Origin: Treponema sp.
Lineage (GTDB): Bacteria; Spirochaetota; Spirochaetia; Treponematales; Treponemataceae
DNA length: 64,000 nt
Reading direction: 5' to 3'
NCBI GenBank assembly: GCA_022640795.1
Contig: JALCCK010000007.1
Span: forward strand, 1-64,000
Made by a program: the position numbers and the translations under genes. Below, piece by piece: positions 1 to 8,111 of the stretch. The notes beneath the pieces are model-generated. The model was not told where the DNA came from. It saw only the letters and a list, made by a program, of their open reading frames with translations, and made no database searches. Position 1 is the first letter of the stretch. Every line of letters starts with the position of its first letter.

Positions 1-56
1 TAGTATGAACCGATTTAGTGTATAGTACTATCGCATAGTATAAGAAGCGGGGGTAT

Positions 57-629
57 ATGACTTTCTTCGAACTTTTTCTTATAGCAATAGGACTTTCGAT
101 GGATGCATTTGCCGTTTCTGTTTGCAAAGGACTCTGCATGCCGAAAATCAGGAAATCGGAAACATTCCTTATAGGCCTTTTTTTCGGTGGTTTTCAGGCG
201 CTTATGCCGTTTGCGGGGTGGATTCTCGGAACTCAGTTTGCAAGGTACATTACCGGCATAGATCACTGGATAGTTTTTATTCTTTTAGCTGTTATCGGTG
301 GTAAAATGATTTGGGAGGCGCTCATTGCTGCAGACGAGCAGTCCTGTCCGGTAAAAGGTGTTGCACTTGGAGAACTTTTTCTACTTGCTCTTGCGACAAG
401 CATCGATGCGTTCGCGGTCGGAATTACATTCAGTTTTTTACAGATCGACATTATTCCCGCGATAGTAATAATAGGCTGTACGACATTTTTGCTTTCAATT
501 GCCGGCGTCTTTTTCGGACATATTTTCGGGACCAGATATGAAAAAAAAGCAGAAATCGCAGGCGGTATAATTCTGATTCTGATTGGTTTGAAAATACTGC
601 TGCAACATCTCGGTTTTATTAACTTTTAA
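57..629 (+). CDS. mntP: Manganese efflux pump MntP
   Basis: A 190-residue inner-membrane protein that should export Mn2+ and protect against manganese excess. It has the MntP two-fold repeat: an N-terminal helix with SMDAFAVSVCKG (about residues 14-25) and a matching TSIDAFAVGITF (about 117-128), whose aspartates are the expected metal-binding positions. About six hydrophobic helices fill the chain and the length is normal for the family. The ATG follows a G-rich stretch (GGGGG, 50-53 region) three bases upstream, an imperfect ribosome site. No yybP-ykoY manganese riboswitch can be judged because only 56 bases lie upstream. The gene is monocistronic here. Family assignment is confident. Confidence 0.93.
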   Translation: MTFFELFLIAIGLSMDAFAVSVCKGLCMPKIRKSETFLIGLFFGGFQALMPFAGWILGTQFARYITGIDHWIVFILLAVIGGKMIWEALIAADEQSCPVKGVALGELFLLALATSIDAFAVGITFSFLQIDIIPAIVIIGCTTFLLSIAGVFFGHIFGTRYEKKAEIAGGIILILIGLKILLQHLGFINF

Positions 630-742
630 ATAATACATTAAATTAAAAAAAAATAGTTCATTAATAGCGCCATAACAAAGAACCTTTTTAATAATTGCTG
701 TAAAGACCAAGGCGACTGGGATTCAGTTCCGGGAGGCAGAAA

Positions 743-1870
743 GTGGCTGGCACAGCAATAACAACCGGTACAAAGAAAAAAAAACTGGCATTTTCGTGTG
801 CTGGAGAGGGTTTCGGACATATTGCACGCATTGTTGCATTGAGCGAATATCTTCAAAATGATTTCGAAATTATCTATTTCGTACCGGAGTCTGTGCAGGA
901 CTTTTTGCTTAAACACCTTGGTAATGTCAGAATAGTTACCATACCTTCTTTTCATTTTGTACTCAGAGATCACGGCATTGATTATCTGCGGACAGCTAAA
1001 GAAAACATGGGGTATCTATTTAACTATTCTGATATTGTTGCAGAGATTAAAAATTATTTAACAGACTATGCCATAGATTCTCTCGTTTGTGATTTTGAAC
1101 CGTTTGTTTCCCGGGCGGCAGCCTGTCTTGGAATTCCGTTTATGAATTTCAGTCATCCCGGTATTTTGATAAAGACGATTCCATTTACGTTTTCGGGTTT
1201 TTGCAGCCGGACGGTTGCCCGATTTATGACTCCAGGAGCACAGGCAAATTTATTTTGTTCTTTCTATAACGGCGAAATAGGTCCGGTGATCCGTAAAGAA
1301 ATCAGGATGAAGGTTCCTGCTCAGGAAGATTTCTATTTGGTATATACAAAAAAAGATTCCAGAAAACGGATGATTGACTGCCTGAATTATTTCCCCGGCA
1401 AGAAGTTTGTGATATATCCCAAAAAAGATGGTGATTTTGCAGAAGCGTTGCGCCGGTGCCGCGGTGTAATTGCACCTGCCGGTCACCAGTTGATTTCAGA
1501 GGCTCTTTATCTTTCAAAACCTGTTCTGGCGTTTCCGCAGACGGGTCAGTATGAACAAAAAGTAAATGCCAGAATGCTTGAAAAATCGGGACGTGGTTTT
1601 TACGGACATATCCGTCATATGCAGCACGATATGAAAAAATTCTTTGATCATATAGATGAATTTCCCTATCCAGAAAATCGTTTCGAACGCTTCTGTTTTA
1701 CGGACGATACAGGGAAAATAGTTAGTTTTATTAAACGGTTTGTACAATCCGCTGTGCTCTCGGGGACTATTTATACATACACTTATTTTGATACGATACA
1801 GGAAAAAATTGAAATTATACGACAGGAACTGCAGCGAAATATGCGCAGTACTGACCGCACTTCCGCATAG
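743..1870 (+). CDS. MurG/UGT-like glycosyltransferase
   Basis: A 375-residue protein resembling GT-B glycosyltransferases of the GT28/MurG-like type. The N-terminus carries a glycine-rich loop after a first beta strand (FSCAGEGFGHIARIVALSEYL, about residues 14-34), and the C-terminal half has the nucleotide-sugar site pattern with APAGHQLISEALYLSKPVLAFP (about 237-258). The start is a GTG at 743 preceded by GGGAGG at 731-736. No signal peptide, so the enzyme should be cytoplasmic or membrane-peripheral. Acceptor and sugar cannot be told from sequence; such proteins often act on lipids or cell-envelope precursors. The C-terminal 60 residues are unlike the core fold. Confidence 0.75.
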   Translation: MAGTAITTGTKKKKLAFSCAGEGFGHIARIVALSEYLQNDFEIIYFVPESVQDFLLKHLGNVRIVTIPSFHFVLRDHGIDYLRTAKENMGYLFNYSDIVAEIKNYLTDYAIDSLVCDFEPFVSRAAACLGIPFMNFSHPGILIKTIPFTFSGFCSRTVARFMTPGAQANLFCSFYNGEIGPVIRKEIRMKVPAQEDFYLVYTKKDSRKRMIDCLNYFPGKKFVIYPKKDGDFAEALRRCRGVIAPAGHQLISEALYLSKPVLAFPQTGQYEQKVNARMLEKSGRGFYGHIRHMQHDMKKFFDHIDEFPYPENRFERFCFTDDTGKIVSFIKRFVQSAVLSGTIYTYTYFDTIQEKIEIIRQELQRNMRSTDRTSA

Positions 1871-1884
1871 AAAAGGAGTAAAAG

Positions 1885-1965
1885 ATGGAATTAAATTTAT
1901 TTAAATTTGTAACGGCAATATCCTTGTTTGCCTTTCTTATTGTAATGAGTGGATTCGCGCTGTAG
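1885..1965 (+). CDS. 26-residue hydrophobic membrane peptide
   Basis: A short reading frame of 26 codons (begins MELNLFKFVTAIS, ends MSGFAL, then TAG). It has an excellent ribosome-binding site, AAAAGGAG at 1871-1878, six bases before the ATG. After a short polar start the peptide is almost wholly hydrophobic, enough for one membrane helix. It lies 14 bases after the glycosyltransferase gene, so it is probably its last cistron. Function unknown; it could be a small membrane partner. It is too short for most gene finders. Confidence 0.5.
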   Translation: MELNLFKFVTAISLFAFLIVMSGFAL

Positions 1966-2133
1966 ATTTTTAACTCTGATTTCTGTCCTCTGGTTCATGG
2001 CAAGTACCGTTGAGGTTCAGATAAAAGAGTTCGTTTTTGAAAATTCATAGACTTTTTTCTTCGAACGGCTGATTTGATAATTGATCTGAACTGAAGTATA
2101 CTACTAAGTGTAAGGCTATTTGTAAGAGGGCAT
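1966..2133 (+). promoter_or_regulatory. Promoter of the sensor GGDEF-EAL gene
   Basis: A sigma70-type promoter is visible: TTGATA at 2074-2079, a 17-base spacer, and TATACT at 2097-2102. Transcription would start near 2109, giving a leader of about 25 bases. The upstream part (1966-2070) is AT-rich and holds a weak inverted repeat GTTCG...CGAAC near 2029-2066; no other element was recognised. Confidence 0.6.
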
Positions 2134-4995
2134 ATGAATTTTGGCAGAGCGTTTTTTTTTGTATCTTTTATACTTGTTACCTTCTCTACAGTAATAATCG
2201 CGGAACCGATACAGGTCGGGATTTTTGAAACTGAAGATGATATGTCCCTTACAGCGAAGGATTCTTATACCGAGTTCTATAATTTTTACCTTACGAAGAT
2301 TGCTGAGAAAACAGGATGGAAGTATAGTTATGTGCCTCTTGATTATGACGAATGTTTTAAACGGCTTGAAGCGGGAAGCATTGATCTTATGTATGGCATC
2401 GGCCGTACAGAAGACCGTACCGGTAAATTTTTATACAGTGCTGAACAGTGTTCGGTAAAAAATATACTTTTGGAATGCCGGACCGACGATCCCCGGTTTC
2501 ATAACGGGGACAGAACTGCCGTAAACGGTGCTGTTGTAGGAATTCCCGATTATTACGTTTTTCAGGAGTCCATTTTTGATAAATTTCTTATTGAAAAGAA
2601 CATAAAAGTACATAAAAAGTATTATCCGGATATCAGAAATCTTGAGAAAGCTTTGGCAAAAAAGGAAATTGATTTGCAGCTGGGATTCCTGTTTATTCCT
2701 GATAAAATGAAAAAAGTCGTCTACAATTTGGGACCGTATTCGTTATATTTCGTGGTAAGTCCTGCAAAACCGTATTTAAAAACCGCGCTTGATTCTGCCA
2801 TGAGAGTTATGGAAGAAGAAAATCCGCTGTATCGTTCACAGTTTCTGCTGCAACATCATAGTATACCGACTTTCAGCTATGAAAATATAACGGATGAAGA
2901 ACGTTCCTTTATAAAGAATTCAAAACCTCCGCATGTTTATTCTTTTAGTAAAAGTTATCCCTTTTCCTATTTTGATTCCGAAGGAAATTTCAGGGGTATT
3001 TACAAAGCGGTGTTTGATAAGGTTTCGGATATTTCTGGTATGAATTTCGAATTCAAGCGGGTTTCCACTGCGCCGGAAAATATGATCCAGATTTTTCCGG
3101 TTTCGGAAAGCATTCCGACAGAGGGTACCGGACTGGAGGTTTCAGATCCGTTTGCAGATAAGTCTGTCTGGGTAATTTCTTCGCCGCACGACAGTGTTTT
3201 TGAATTCTATAAAACGCCGGGCCGTTCTACGCAGAAGCAGAAACTCATTTTTGCCGTTACGGAAGATACGTTGATCTTGAATCCGTATTTTAAAAAAATC
3301 TTTGCACCTTTTATATTATATAAATTCAATACTCCCGGTGAATGTCTTGATCAGGTACAGGCCGGAAATTGTAACGGAGCGATACTGGACGATTTCTTTC
3401 TGAATACAATGTATCATATCGGTGATTATCCTGCGTTGAGTATTGATAATGCACAGAATTACACGGTTCCGCTCTGTTTCGGGATACGGAACGACAGGGA
3501 TGGAAAAACACTTTCTATTCTTAATAAATCGATCGCGCAGTTTCCTGCAGGATTTCTTCAGCAGCAGAAAGATGAAGCCGGTCTTTTCATGGAATATAAT
3601 CCGAGTCGTGATATTATAATCAGGCACTACATTTTACAAAGTGCTGTTATTTTACTTGTTCTGGCTGTTTTTGCTTTTCTTTTTTATCGGCATGCGGCAA
3701 AGCGTTATGCACATATAGCGAATATAGATGAGATTACCGGACTTTGGAATCTGACCTGTTTCGAGCGTGCCTGCGAAAAAAGGCTGTCAGGAGATTCAGC
3801 TACCTTGTATGTGCTGGTTGAAAGCGATATTCGGGATTTCAAACTGATTAATAAAATTTACGGTATACAGCACAGCAACAAAATGCTTTCCGATATAGCA
3901 CAGGTTATGAAAACCTTCTGGTCTTCGGAAGCTTTCTTTGCACACGGTTATGCAGACCATTTCTATCTTTTCGAACGGATTGAAAATGAAGATGAGTTTC
4001 TTGATAAATTACAACTTTCGAAGTATCAGTTGTATGAATCGCAGAAGCGGTACGGGTACCATATGACGATGAAATTCGGCGTTGTATTTACCGGTGGAAA
4101 ATATGGTTCCGATTCAATAAAAGATATCATCGGAAAAGCGAGCTATGCGCGGAAAACAATCAAAAGCACACTTCAGCAACAGGATCTGGTTGTCTTTGAT
4201 TATGAAATGCAGCAAAAAATGATAGCTGAAGAACAGATTACCCGCAGTATGGTACGTGCTTTTGAAAATGAAGAATTTTTCGTAGTATATCAGCCGAAAA
4301 TAAATGTTATAACCGGAAAAACAGAAGGTGCAGAAGCTCTTGTCAGGTGGAAAGATCCTGAATACGGCGTTGTCGGACCTGATAAATTTATTTCCGTACT
4401 GGAAAAAAATGGATCTGCCTATAAACTGGATTTCTATGTTTATAAACGGGTGTTTGATTTTATAAAACAGCAGTTACAGAATGGCAGAAAAATTGTGCCG
4501 ATTTCCATGAATATAACGCGGTTTCAACTTGATGCTGAAAAATTTGTTAAAGATTTTACGGAACTTTTTTCTCAGTATTCCATTCCTCCGTCTCTGGTGG
4601 AACTTGAAATTGTTGAACGTTCTGAAAATCCGGAACGACATATTCTGACTGATTTTACAAGGTTGCTGCACGAGTCCGGATTTAAAATAGCCATGGACGA
4701 TTTCGGATCCGGGGAATCTTCTTTGAATATGCTCAAGAATATTCCGGTAGATACGGTAAAGCTGGATCAGGAATTTTTGAATGAAGCGGAGTCTACAAAA
4801 CAAAACCGGATCATTATCAGCGAAACAATCCGTATGGCAAAGCTCCTTGGAAAAACGACAGTGTGTGAAGGAGTTGAAAAGGCATCGCAAGTCAGTTTTC
4901 TTATTGCAGTTGGTTGTGATCTTGCACAAGGTTTCTTTTATTCCCGCCCGCTTGTACGGGAGGATTTTGCCGCATATATAGAGGTAAATGTTTAG
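2134..4995 (+). CDS. Periplasmic sensor with degenerate GGDEF and EAL domains
   Basis: A 953-residue membrane signalling protein, probably a cyclic-di-GMP phosphodiesterase. Order: signal peptide or anchor (1-23); two tandem periplasmic solute-binding-like lobes (about 25-245 and 255-485, SBP_bac_3 style); one membrane helix (about 500-520); GGDEF domain (about 531-690); EAL domain (about 705-950). The cyclase signature is replaced by GYADH, so cyclase activity is unlikely. The EAL domain looks competent: AEALVRW, the N of MNITRF, the E of ELEIVE, DDFGSG, the K of DTVKLD and CEGVEK are all present. Ligand binding outside probably tunes c-di-GMP breakdown inside. The gene is monocistronic. Ligand unknown. 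Confidence 0.85.
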   Translation: MNFGRAFFFVSFILVTFSTVIIAEPIQVGIFETEDDMSLTAKDSYTEFYNFYLTKIAEKTGWKYSYVPLDYDECFKRLEAGSIDLMYGIGRTEDRTGKFLYSAEQCSVKNILLECRTDDPRFHNGDRTAVNGAVVGIPDYYVFQESIFDKFLIEKNIKVHKKYYPDIRNLEKALAKKEIDLQLGFLFIPDKMKKVVYNLGPYSLYFVVSPAKPYLKTALDSAMRVMEEENPLYRSQFLLQHHSIPTFSYENITDEERSFIKNSKPPHVYSFSKSYPFSYFDSEGNFRGIYKAVFDKVSDISGMNFEFKRVSTAPENMIQIFPVSESIPTEGTGLEVSDPFADKSVWVISSPHDSVFEFYKTPGRSTQKQKLIFAVTEDTLILNPYFKKIFAPFILYKFNTPGECLDQVQAGNCNGAILDDFFLNTMYHIGDYPALSIDNAQNYTVPLCFGIRNDRDGKTLSILNKSIAQFPAGFLQQQKDEAGLFMEYNPSRDIIIRHYILQSAVILLVLAVFAFLFYRHAAKRYAHIANIDEITGLWNLTCFERACEKRLSGDSATLYVLVESDIRDFKLINKIYGIQHSNKMLSDIAQVMKTFWSSEAFFAHGYADHFYLFERIENEDEFLDKLQLSKYQLYESQKRYGYHMTMKFGVVFTGGKYGSDSIKDIIGKASYARKTIKSTLQQQDLVVFDYEMQQKMIAEEQITRSMVRAFENEEFFVVYQPKINVITGKTEGAEALVRWKDPEYGVVGPDKFISVLEKNGSAYKLDFYVYKRVFDFIKQQLQNGRKIVPISMNITRFQLDAEKFVKDFTELFSQYSIPPSLVELEIVERSENPERHILTDFTRLLHESGFKIAMDDFGSGESSLNMLKNIPVDTVKLDQEFLNEAESTKQNRIIISETIRMAKLLGKTTVCEGVEKASQVSFLIAVGCDLAQGFFYSRPLVREDFAAYIEVNV

Positions 4996-5002
4996 CAGGT
5001 GA

Positions 5003-5395
5003 TTATTCACCGCCGGCTGATTTACCGGCCAATTCTCCCAGCAGTACAGCACCAAGGCCCAAAAAGAGGCTTGCCAGTGCATAAACGAATCCCTGTGTCG
5101 TTTGTCCTTTTTCAAAGAGTGTCATTGTTTCAAGTGAAAATGTAGAGAACGTTGTAAATCCTCCGCATACGCCTGTTTTAAGGAACAACAGAGCCTTTAC
5201 GGAGAACAGCGGGCTGTCTTCCCGTGCAAGACTGACTGCAAGTGCTGTTATGAAACCTATCAGCAGCGCACCAAGAATATTGGTAACAAGTGTTTGAATC
5301 GGAAATATACCTTTCGATGGAACAAGACTTATGAAATACCGGAGTACGGCACCGATTGCTCCTCCTGCTGCGACATAAAAAACTTTACTACCCAT
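5003..5395 (-). CDS. crcB: Fluoride channel CrcB/FluC
   Basis: A 130-residue four-helix membrane protein that should export fluoride as a dual-topology dimer. Family marks are GGAIGAVLRYFIS near the start, a TNILGALLIGF helix, and GVCGGFTTFSTFSLE, the phenylalanine-rich pore segment. The ATG at 5395 gives the usual family N-terminus (MGSKVFYVAAGG); an upstream GTG at 5428 would add 11 unconserved residues. No Shine-Dalgarno site precedes 5395. Instead a weak promoter-like pair (TTGTGT at 5430-5425, 17 bases, TATGGT at 5407-5402) ends six bases before the ATG. It is divergent from the exchanger gene. No fluoride riboswitch fits in the gap. Confidence 0.88.
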   Translation of the reverse strand: MGSKVFYVAAGGAIGAVLRYFISLVPSKGIFPIQTLVTNILGALLIGFITALAVSLAREDSPLFSVKALLFLKTGVCGGFTTFSTFSLETMTLFEKGQTTQGFVYALASLFLGLGAVLLGELAGKSAGGE

Positions 5396-5458
5396 GGTCT
5401 GACCATACCATGAAGTTCTAAAAAACACAACCGTAAACGTTTCCTCATTTTCTACCGA

Positions 5459-5487
5459 TTGACTGTCCGTACGTTTTCGTTTATAAT
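5459..5487 (+). promoter_or_regulatory. Sigma70-type promoter abutting the exchanger start codon
   Basis: TTGACT at 5459-5464, a 17-base spacer and a perfect TATAAT at 5482-5487. The ATG begins at 5494, only six bases after the -10 box, so the transcript should start at or within a base or two of the ATG. No ribosome-binding site is present. This predicts a leaderless mRNA. Confidence 0.7.
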
Positions 5488-5493
5488 TTCAAC

Positions 5494-6549
5494 ATGTTTG
5501 ATTTTTTTATACCTACCCTTATTGATACTATTCCTGCCGGTCCCGGCGGTTTTTTTATACTTCTTGTTATTATACTGGTAAGCCTCTGGCTGCTTGGTAA
5601 AGGTGCCGATATGCTTGTCGATGAGGCTGTTTTATTATCGGAACGATGGGGTGTGCCGGAGATGATAATAGGTGCAACTGTGGTGAGCCTTGGTACAACA
5701 CTTCCCGAGGTTACTGTTTCCGTTATGTCTGCACTAAATGGGGCACCCGGATTGGCAATGGGCAATGCGGTCGGGTCAATTATCTGTGATACGGGACTTA
5801 TTCTCGGTGTATCTGCATTGATACGTCCGCTGCCGTTTAAAAAAGAAGTTATCAACAGGCAGGGATGGATACAACTTGGAGCAGGGGTACTTCTTGTTGC
5901 TACGGCGTTCATTTTTGGTCATGGAACGGCCTCTTTTACTCACGGCGGACGAATACCCCGGTTTGTAGGTATCATTTATCTGGGACTTCTTGTTTTATAC
6001 ATCATGATGACGATACGAACCGGGAAACAGGCTGGTAGTGATACTAACCATGAAGTGACAGATTTATCCGTTCCGGCTGACAAGATGCAGGATTCTACAA
6101 TTATTATTCTATTAAAAATGCTTTTCGGAATGTTTCTTGTCGTTTTTTCATCCAAGATGCTTATTCCGGCGGTACAGGAATTTGCCGTCAGACTGCATAT
6201 CCCTGAAACAATAATAGCTGCTACACTGGTTGCTTTCGGAACGTCCCTGCCTGAATTAATGACTGGTATAACGTCTGCACGGAAAGGTCATGGAGATCTT
6301 GCCATAGGAAACGTGATGGGAGCTGATATTCTGAATGTGTTGATCGTCGTCGGAGCTTCCGCAGCCGTTACTCCGGGCGGACTTGAAGTCGGGGTCAGTT
6401 TTTTCAGACTGCTGTTTCCTGCAATGCTTTTTATACTGTGCGTTTTTAAATGTTCTGTTCTTTTTTCAAATAAATTCCTGAAACGTCCGGTCGGCTTTGT
6501 CCTGCTGGCTGCCTACGTCGTTGTTACGGTATTGAGCTATCTGCTTTAA
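5494..6549 (+). CDS. CaCA-family calcium/sodium antiporter (YrbG-like)
   Basis: A 351-residue membrane protein of the Ca2+/cation antiporter family. It contains both alpha repeats that line the ion path: SLGTTLPEVTVSVMSAL with GNAVGS after it (about residues 67-100), and AFGTSLPELMTGITSA with GNVMGADILN (about 247-285). About ten helices surround a hydrophilic middle loop (about 175-200). The ATG at 5494 is the first in frame and is placed directly behind a strong promoter with no Shine-Dalgarno site. Ion specificity (Ca2+ versus other cations) cannot be read from sequence. Confidence 0.88.
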   Translation: MFDFFIPTLIDTIPAGPGGFFILLVIILVSLWLLGKGADMLVDEAVLLSERWGVPEMIIGATVVSLGTTLPEVTVSVMSALNGAPGLAMGNAVGSIICDTGLILGVSALIRPLPFKKEVINRQGWIQLGAGVLLVATAFIFGHGTASFTHGGRIPRFVGIIYLGLLVLYIMMTIRTGKQAGSDTNHEVTDLSVPADKMQDSTIIILLKMLFGMFLVVFSSKMLIPAVQEFAVRLHIPETIIAATLVAFGTSLPELMTGITSARKGHGDLAIGNVMGADILNVLIVVGASAAVTPGGLEVGVSFFRLLFPAMLFILCVFKCSVLFSNKFLKRPVGFVLLAAYVVVTVLSYLL

Positions 6550-6568
6550 TTGATGACTTCCTGACTGA

Positions 6569-6645
6569 TTGAATGCATTTTCTATTTGTGATATTCTTGT
6601 TTCGTTGTACAGAAGCAGTAAATTAACATGGGAATGCTTCCCGTG
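6569..6645 (+). promoter_or_regulatory. purA promoter and leader hairpin
   Basis: TTGAAT at 6569-6574, 17 bases, TATTCT at 6592-6597 form a plausible promoter. In the roughly 55-base leader, CATGGGAA (6627-6634) pairs with TTCCCGTG (6638-6645) around a three-base loop. The hairpin ends on the first G of the Shine-Dalgarno sequence GGAGG (6645-6649), so it could affect ribosome access. Confidence 0.5.
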
Positions 6646-6656
6646 GAGGATATTTT

Positions 6657-7883
6657 ATGAATATTGTTGTAATGGGCGCCCAGTGGGGTGATGAAGGGAA
6701 AGGTAAAATCGTCGATTACCTTGCGCAGGATGCAAAGTATGTTGTCCGTTATGCAGGCGGTGCAAATGCCGGCCATACAATTGTAGCCGGCGGAAAGAAA
6801 ATTGCACTGCATCAGGTACCTTCTGGAATCCTCTATCCCAATAAAAAAGTTTATCTCGGTTCCGGAATGGTAATTGATCCCGAAGCTCTATTTAAAGAAC
6901 TGAAAATGCTTTCGGACAACGGAATAGAGTGGGAAGGTCGTGTTTTTATTTCTGATCGTGCCCATATAGTACTTCCAAGTAACCGCCGGATGGATGTTGA
7001 ACGTGATAAGGCTCGTAAACGTCCTATCGGAACGACAGGAAGAGGAATAGGAACTACCTATTCGCAGAAGTCGGAACGCGACGGCATCAGACTTGCGGAT
7101 CTTCTCTGGGAAGAAAAGATGTCGGATTTGGATGATGAGGATAAAGAATTTATTACCGAATATAAAGATAAGCTTCTTGACCTGAGTGTGAATATTGCCG
7201 AGAAAATGTGGAAACACCGTAAGGCAAATACATTGTTTGAAGGTGCCCAAGGGGCAATGCTTGATCTTGACAGCGGGACATATCCGTATGTCAGTTCAGG
7301 AGCGTCCTGCTCGGCTGGTGCGGCAATCGGGAGCGGGATCGGGCCAAGAGCAATCGATAAAATCTACGCAGTCTTCAAGGCGTACGAGACACGGGTCGGG
7401 AACGGTCCGATGCCGTCAGAGTTCAATGATTCTACTGAAAGCAAATTATGTGATTATGTACGTACAACCGGAAATGAATTCGGTGTGACTACCGGTCGTC
7501 CGCGCCGGTGCGGCTATCTTGATCTGGTTGCGCTCCGGTATGCCTGTCATGTAAATTCGATCGATGCACTCGTACTGACACATCTTGATATTTATGATGA
7601 GCTTGAGGAAATAGAAGCGTGCATTGCCTATGATGTTGATGGCAAAATCGTTACGGAATTCCCTGCAGGTATCCCTGATTTGAATGCTGCCAAACCGATT
7701 CTGCAGAAATTTAAAGGATGGAAGAAATCTCTTTGCAGCTGCCGTTCATATGCTGAACTTCCTAAAAAAGCGAAGGCCTACATTAAATTCATAGAATCTT
7801 TTGTTGATACGCCGGTAGAAATAGTCTCCATTGGAGCGGACCGTGAACAGACCTTTTTCCGTAGAAAACCATGGAAAAAATAG
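6657..7883 (+). CDS. purA: Adenylosuccinate synthetase
   Basis: A 408-residue cytoplasmic enzyme that joins IMP and aspartate with GTP, the first step from IMP to AMP. Signatures in order: GAQWGDEGKGKIVDYL with catalytic Asp and the GTP loop (about residues 7-22), NAGHTIV, the IMP loop IGTTGRGIGTTY (about 123-134), FEGAQGAMLDLDSGTYPYVSS (about 195-215), and TTGRPRRCGYLD (about 279-290). The chain is about 20 residues shorter than the Escherichia coli enzyme, mostly in loops. A strong GGAGG lies seven bases before the ATG. No other purine gene is nearby. Confidence 0.95.
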   Translation: MNIVVMGAQWGDEGKGKIVDYLAQDAKYVVRYAGGANAGHTIVAGGKKIALHQVPSGILYPNKKVYLGSGMVIDPEALFKELKMLSDNGIEWEGRVFISDRAHIVLPSNRRMDVERDKARKRPIGTTGRGIGTTYSQKSERDGIRLADLLWEEKMSDLDDEDKEFITEYKDKLLDLSVNIAEKMWKHRKANTLFEGAQGAMLDLDSGTYPYVSSGASCSAGAAIGSGIGPRAIDKIYAVFKAYETRVGNGPMPSEFNDSTESKLCDYVRTTGNEFGVTTGRPRRCGYLDLVALRYACHVNSIDALVLTHLDIYDELEEIEACIAYDVDGKIVTEFPAGIPDLNAAKPILQKFKGWKKSLCSCRSYAELPKKAKAYIKFIESFVDTPVEIVSIGADREQTFFRRKPWKK

Positions 7884-8111
7884 TATACTGAAGCGGCGGT
7901 TATTCATATAAAATTCCTGAAAACAAGGCTTACTATTTTTAGTCTATAAAAATTGACTTCTGCACAAACAAGGACTACATTATAAGTAGAATCATAGGAT
8001 TTTGTGTCTTTGTTTGTGCGGTAAAGACATATTTTCCGTGCCGGAGGCCGAAAATCTGACCGGTCTCTGTTGCATCTTCATGATTTATAAATTTTAAGGA
8101 AGGTATGTTTT
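7884..8111 (+). promoter_or_regulatory. Leader region of the acyl-CoA synthetase gene
   Basis: A 228-base gap. TTGACT (7953-7958), 17 bases and TACATT (7976-7981) could be a promoter. A 14-base inverted repeat spans it: GCACAAACAAGGAC (7962-7975) and GTCTTTGTTTGTGC (8006-8019), matching with one wobble pair around a 30-base loop. A second, bulged stem lies at about 8030-8057 (ATTTTC...GAAAAT). No known riboswitch class was recognised. The segment could be an operator, a regulatory RNA leader, or both. Confidence 0.4.

Noticed and set aside
1-56. A manganese riboswitch for mntP
   Set aside because: Only 56 bases are available, with no yybP-ykoY loop sequence; a 10-base palindrome (22-31) is noted instead.
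4474-5115. A 213-codon frame on the minus strand under the EAL gene
   Set aside because: It lies opposite conserved EAL and crcB sequence, has no ribosome site and an irregular Cys/Phe/Arg-rich composition.
5396-5493. A fluoride riboswitch for crcB
   Set aside because: The gap is too short and lacks the conserved elements of the crcB motif.
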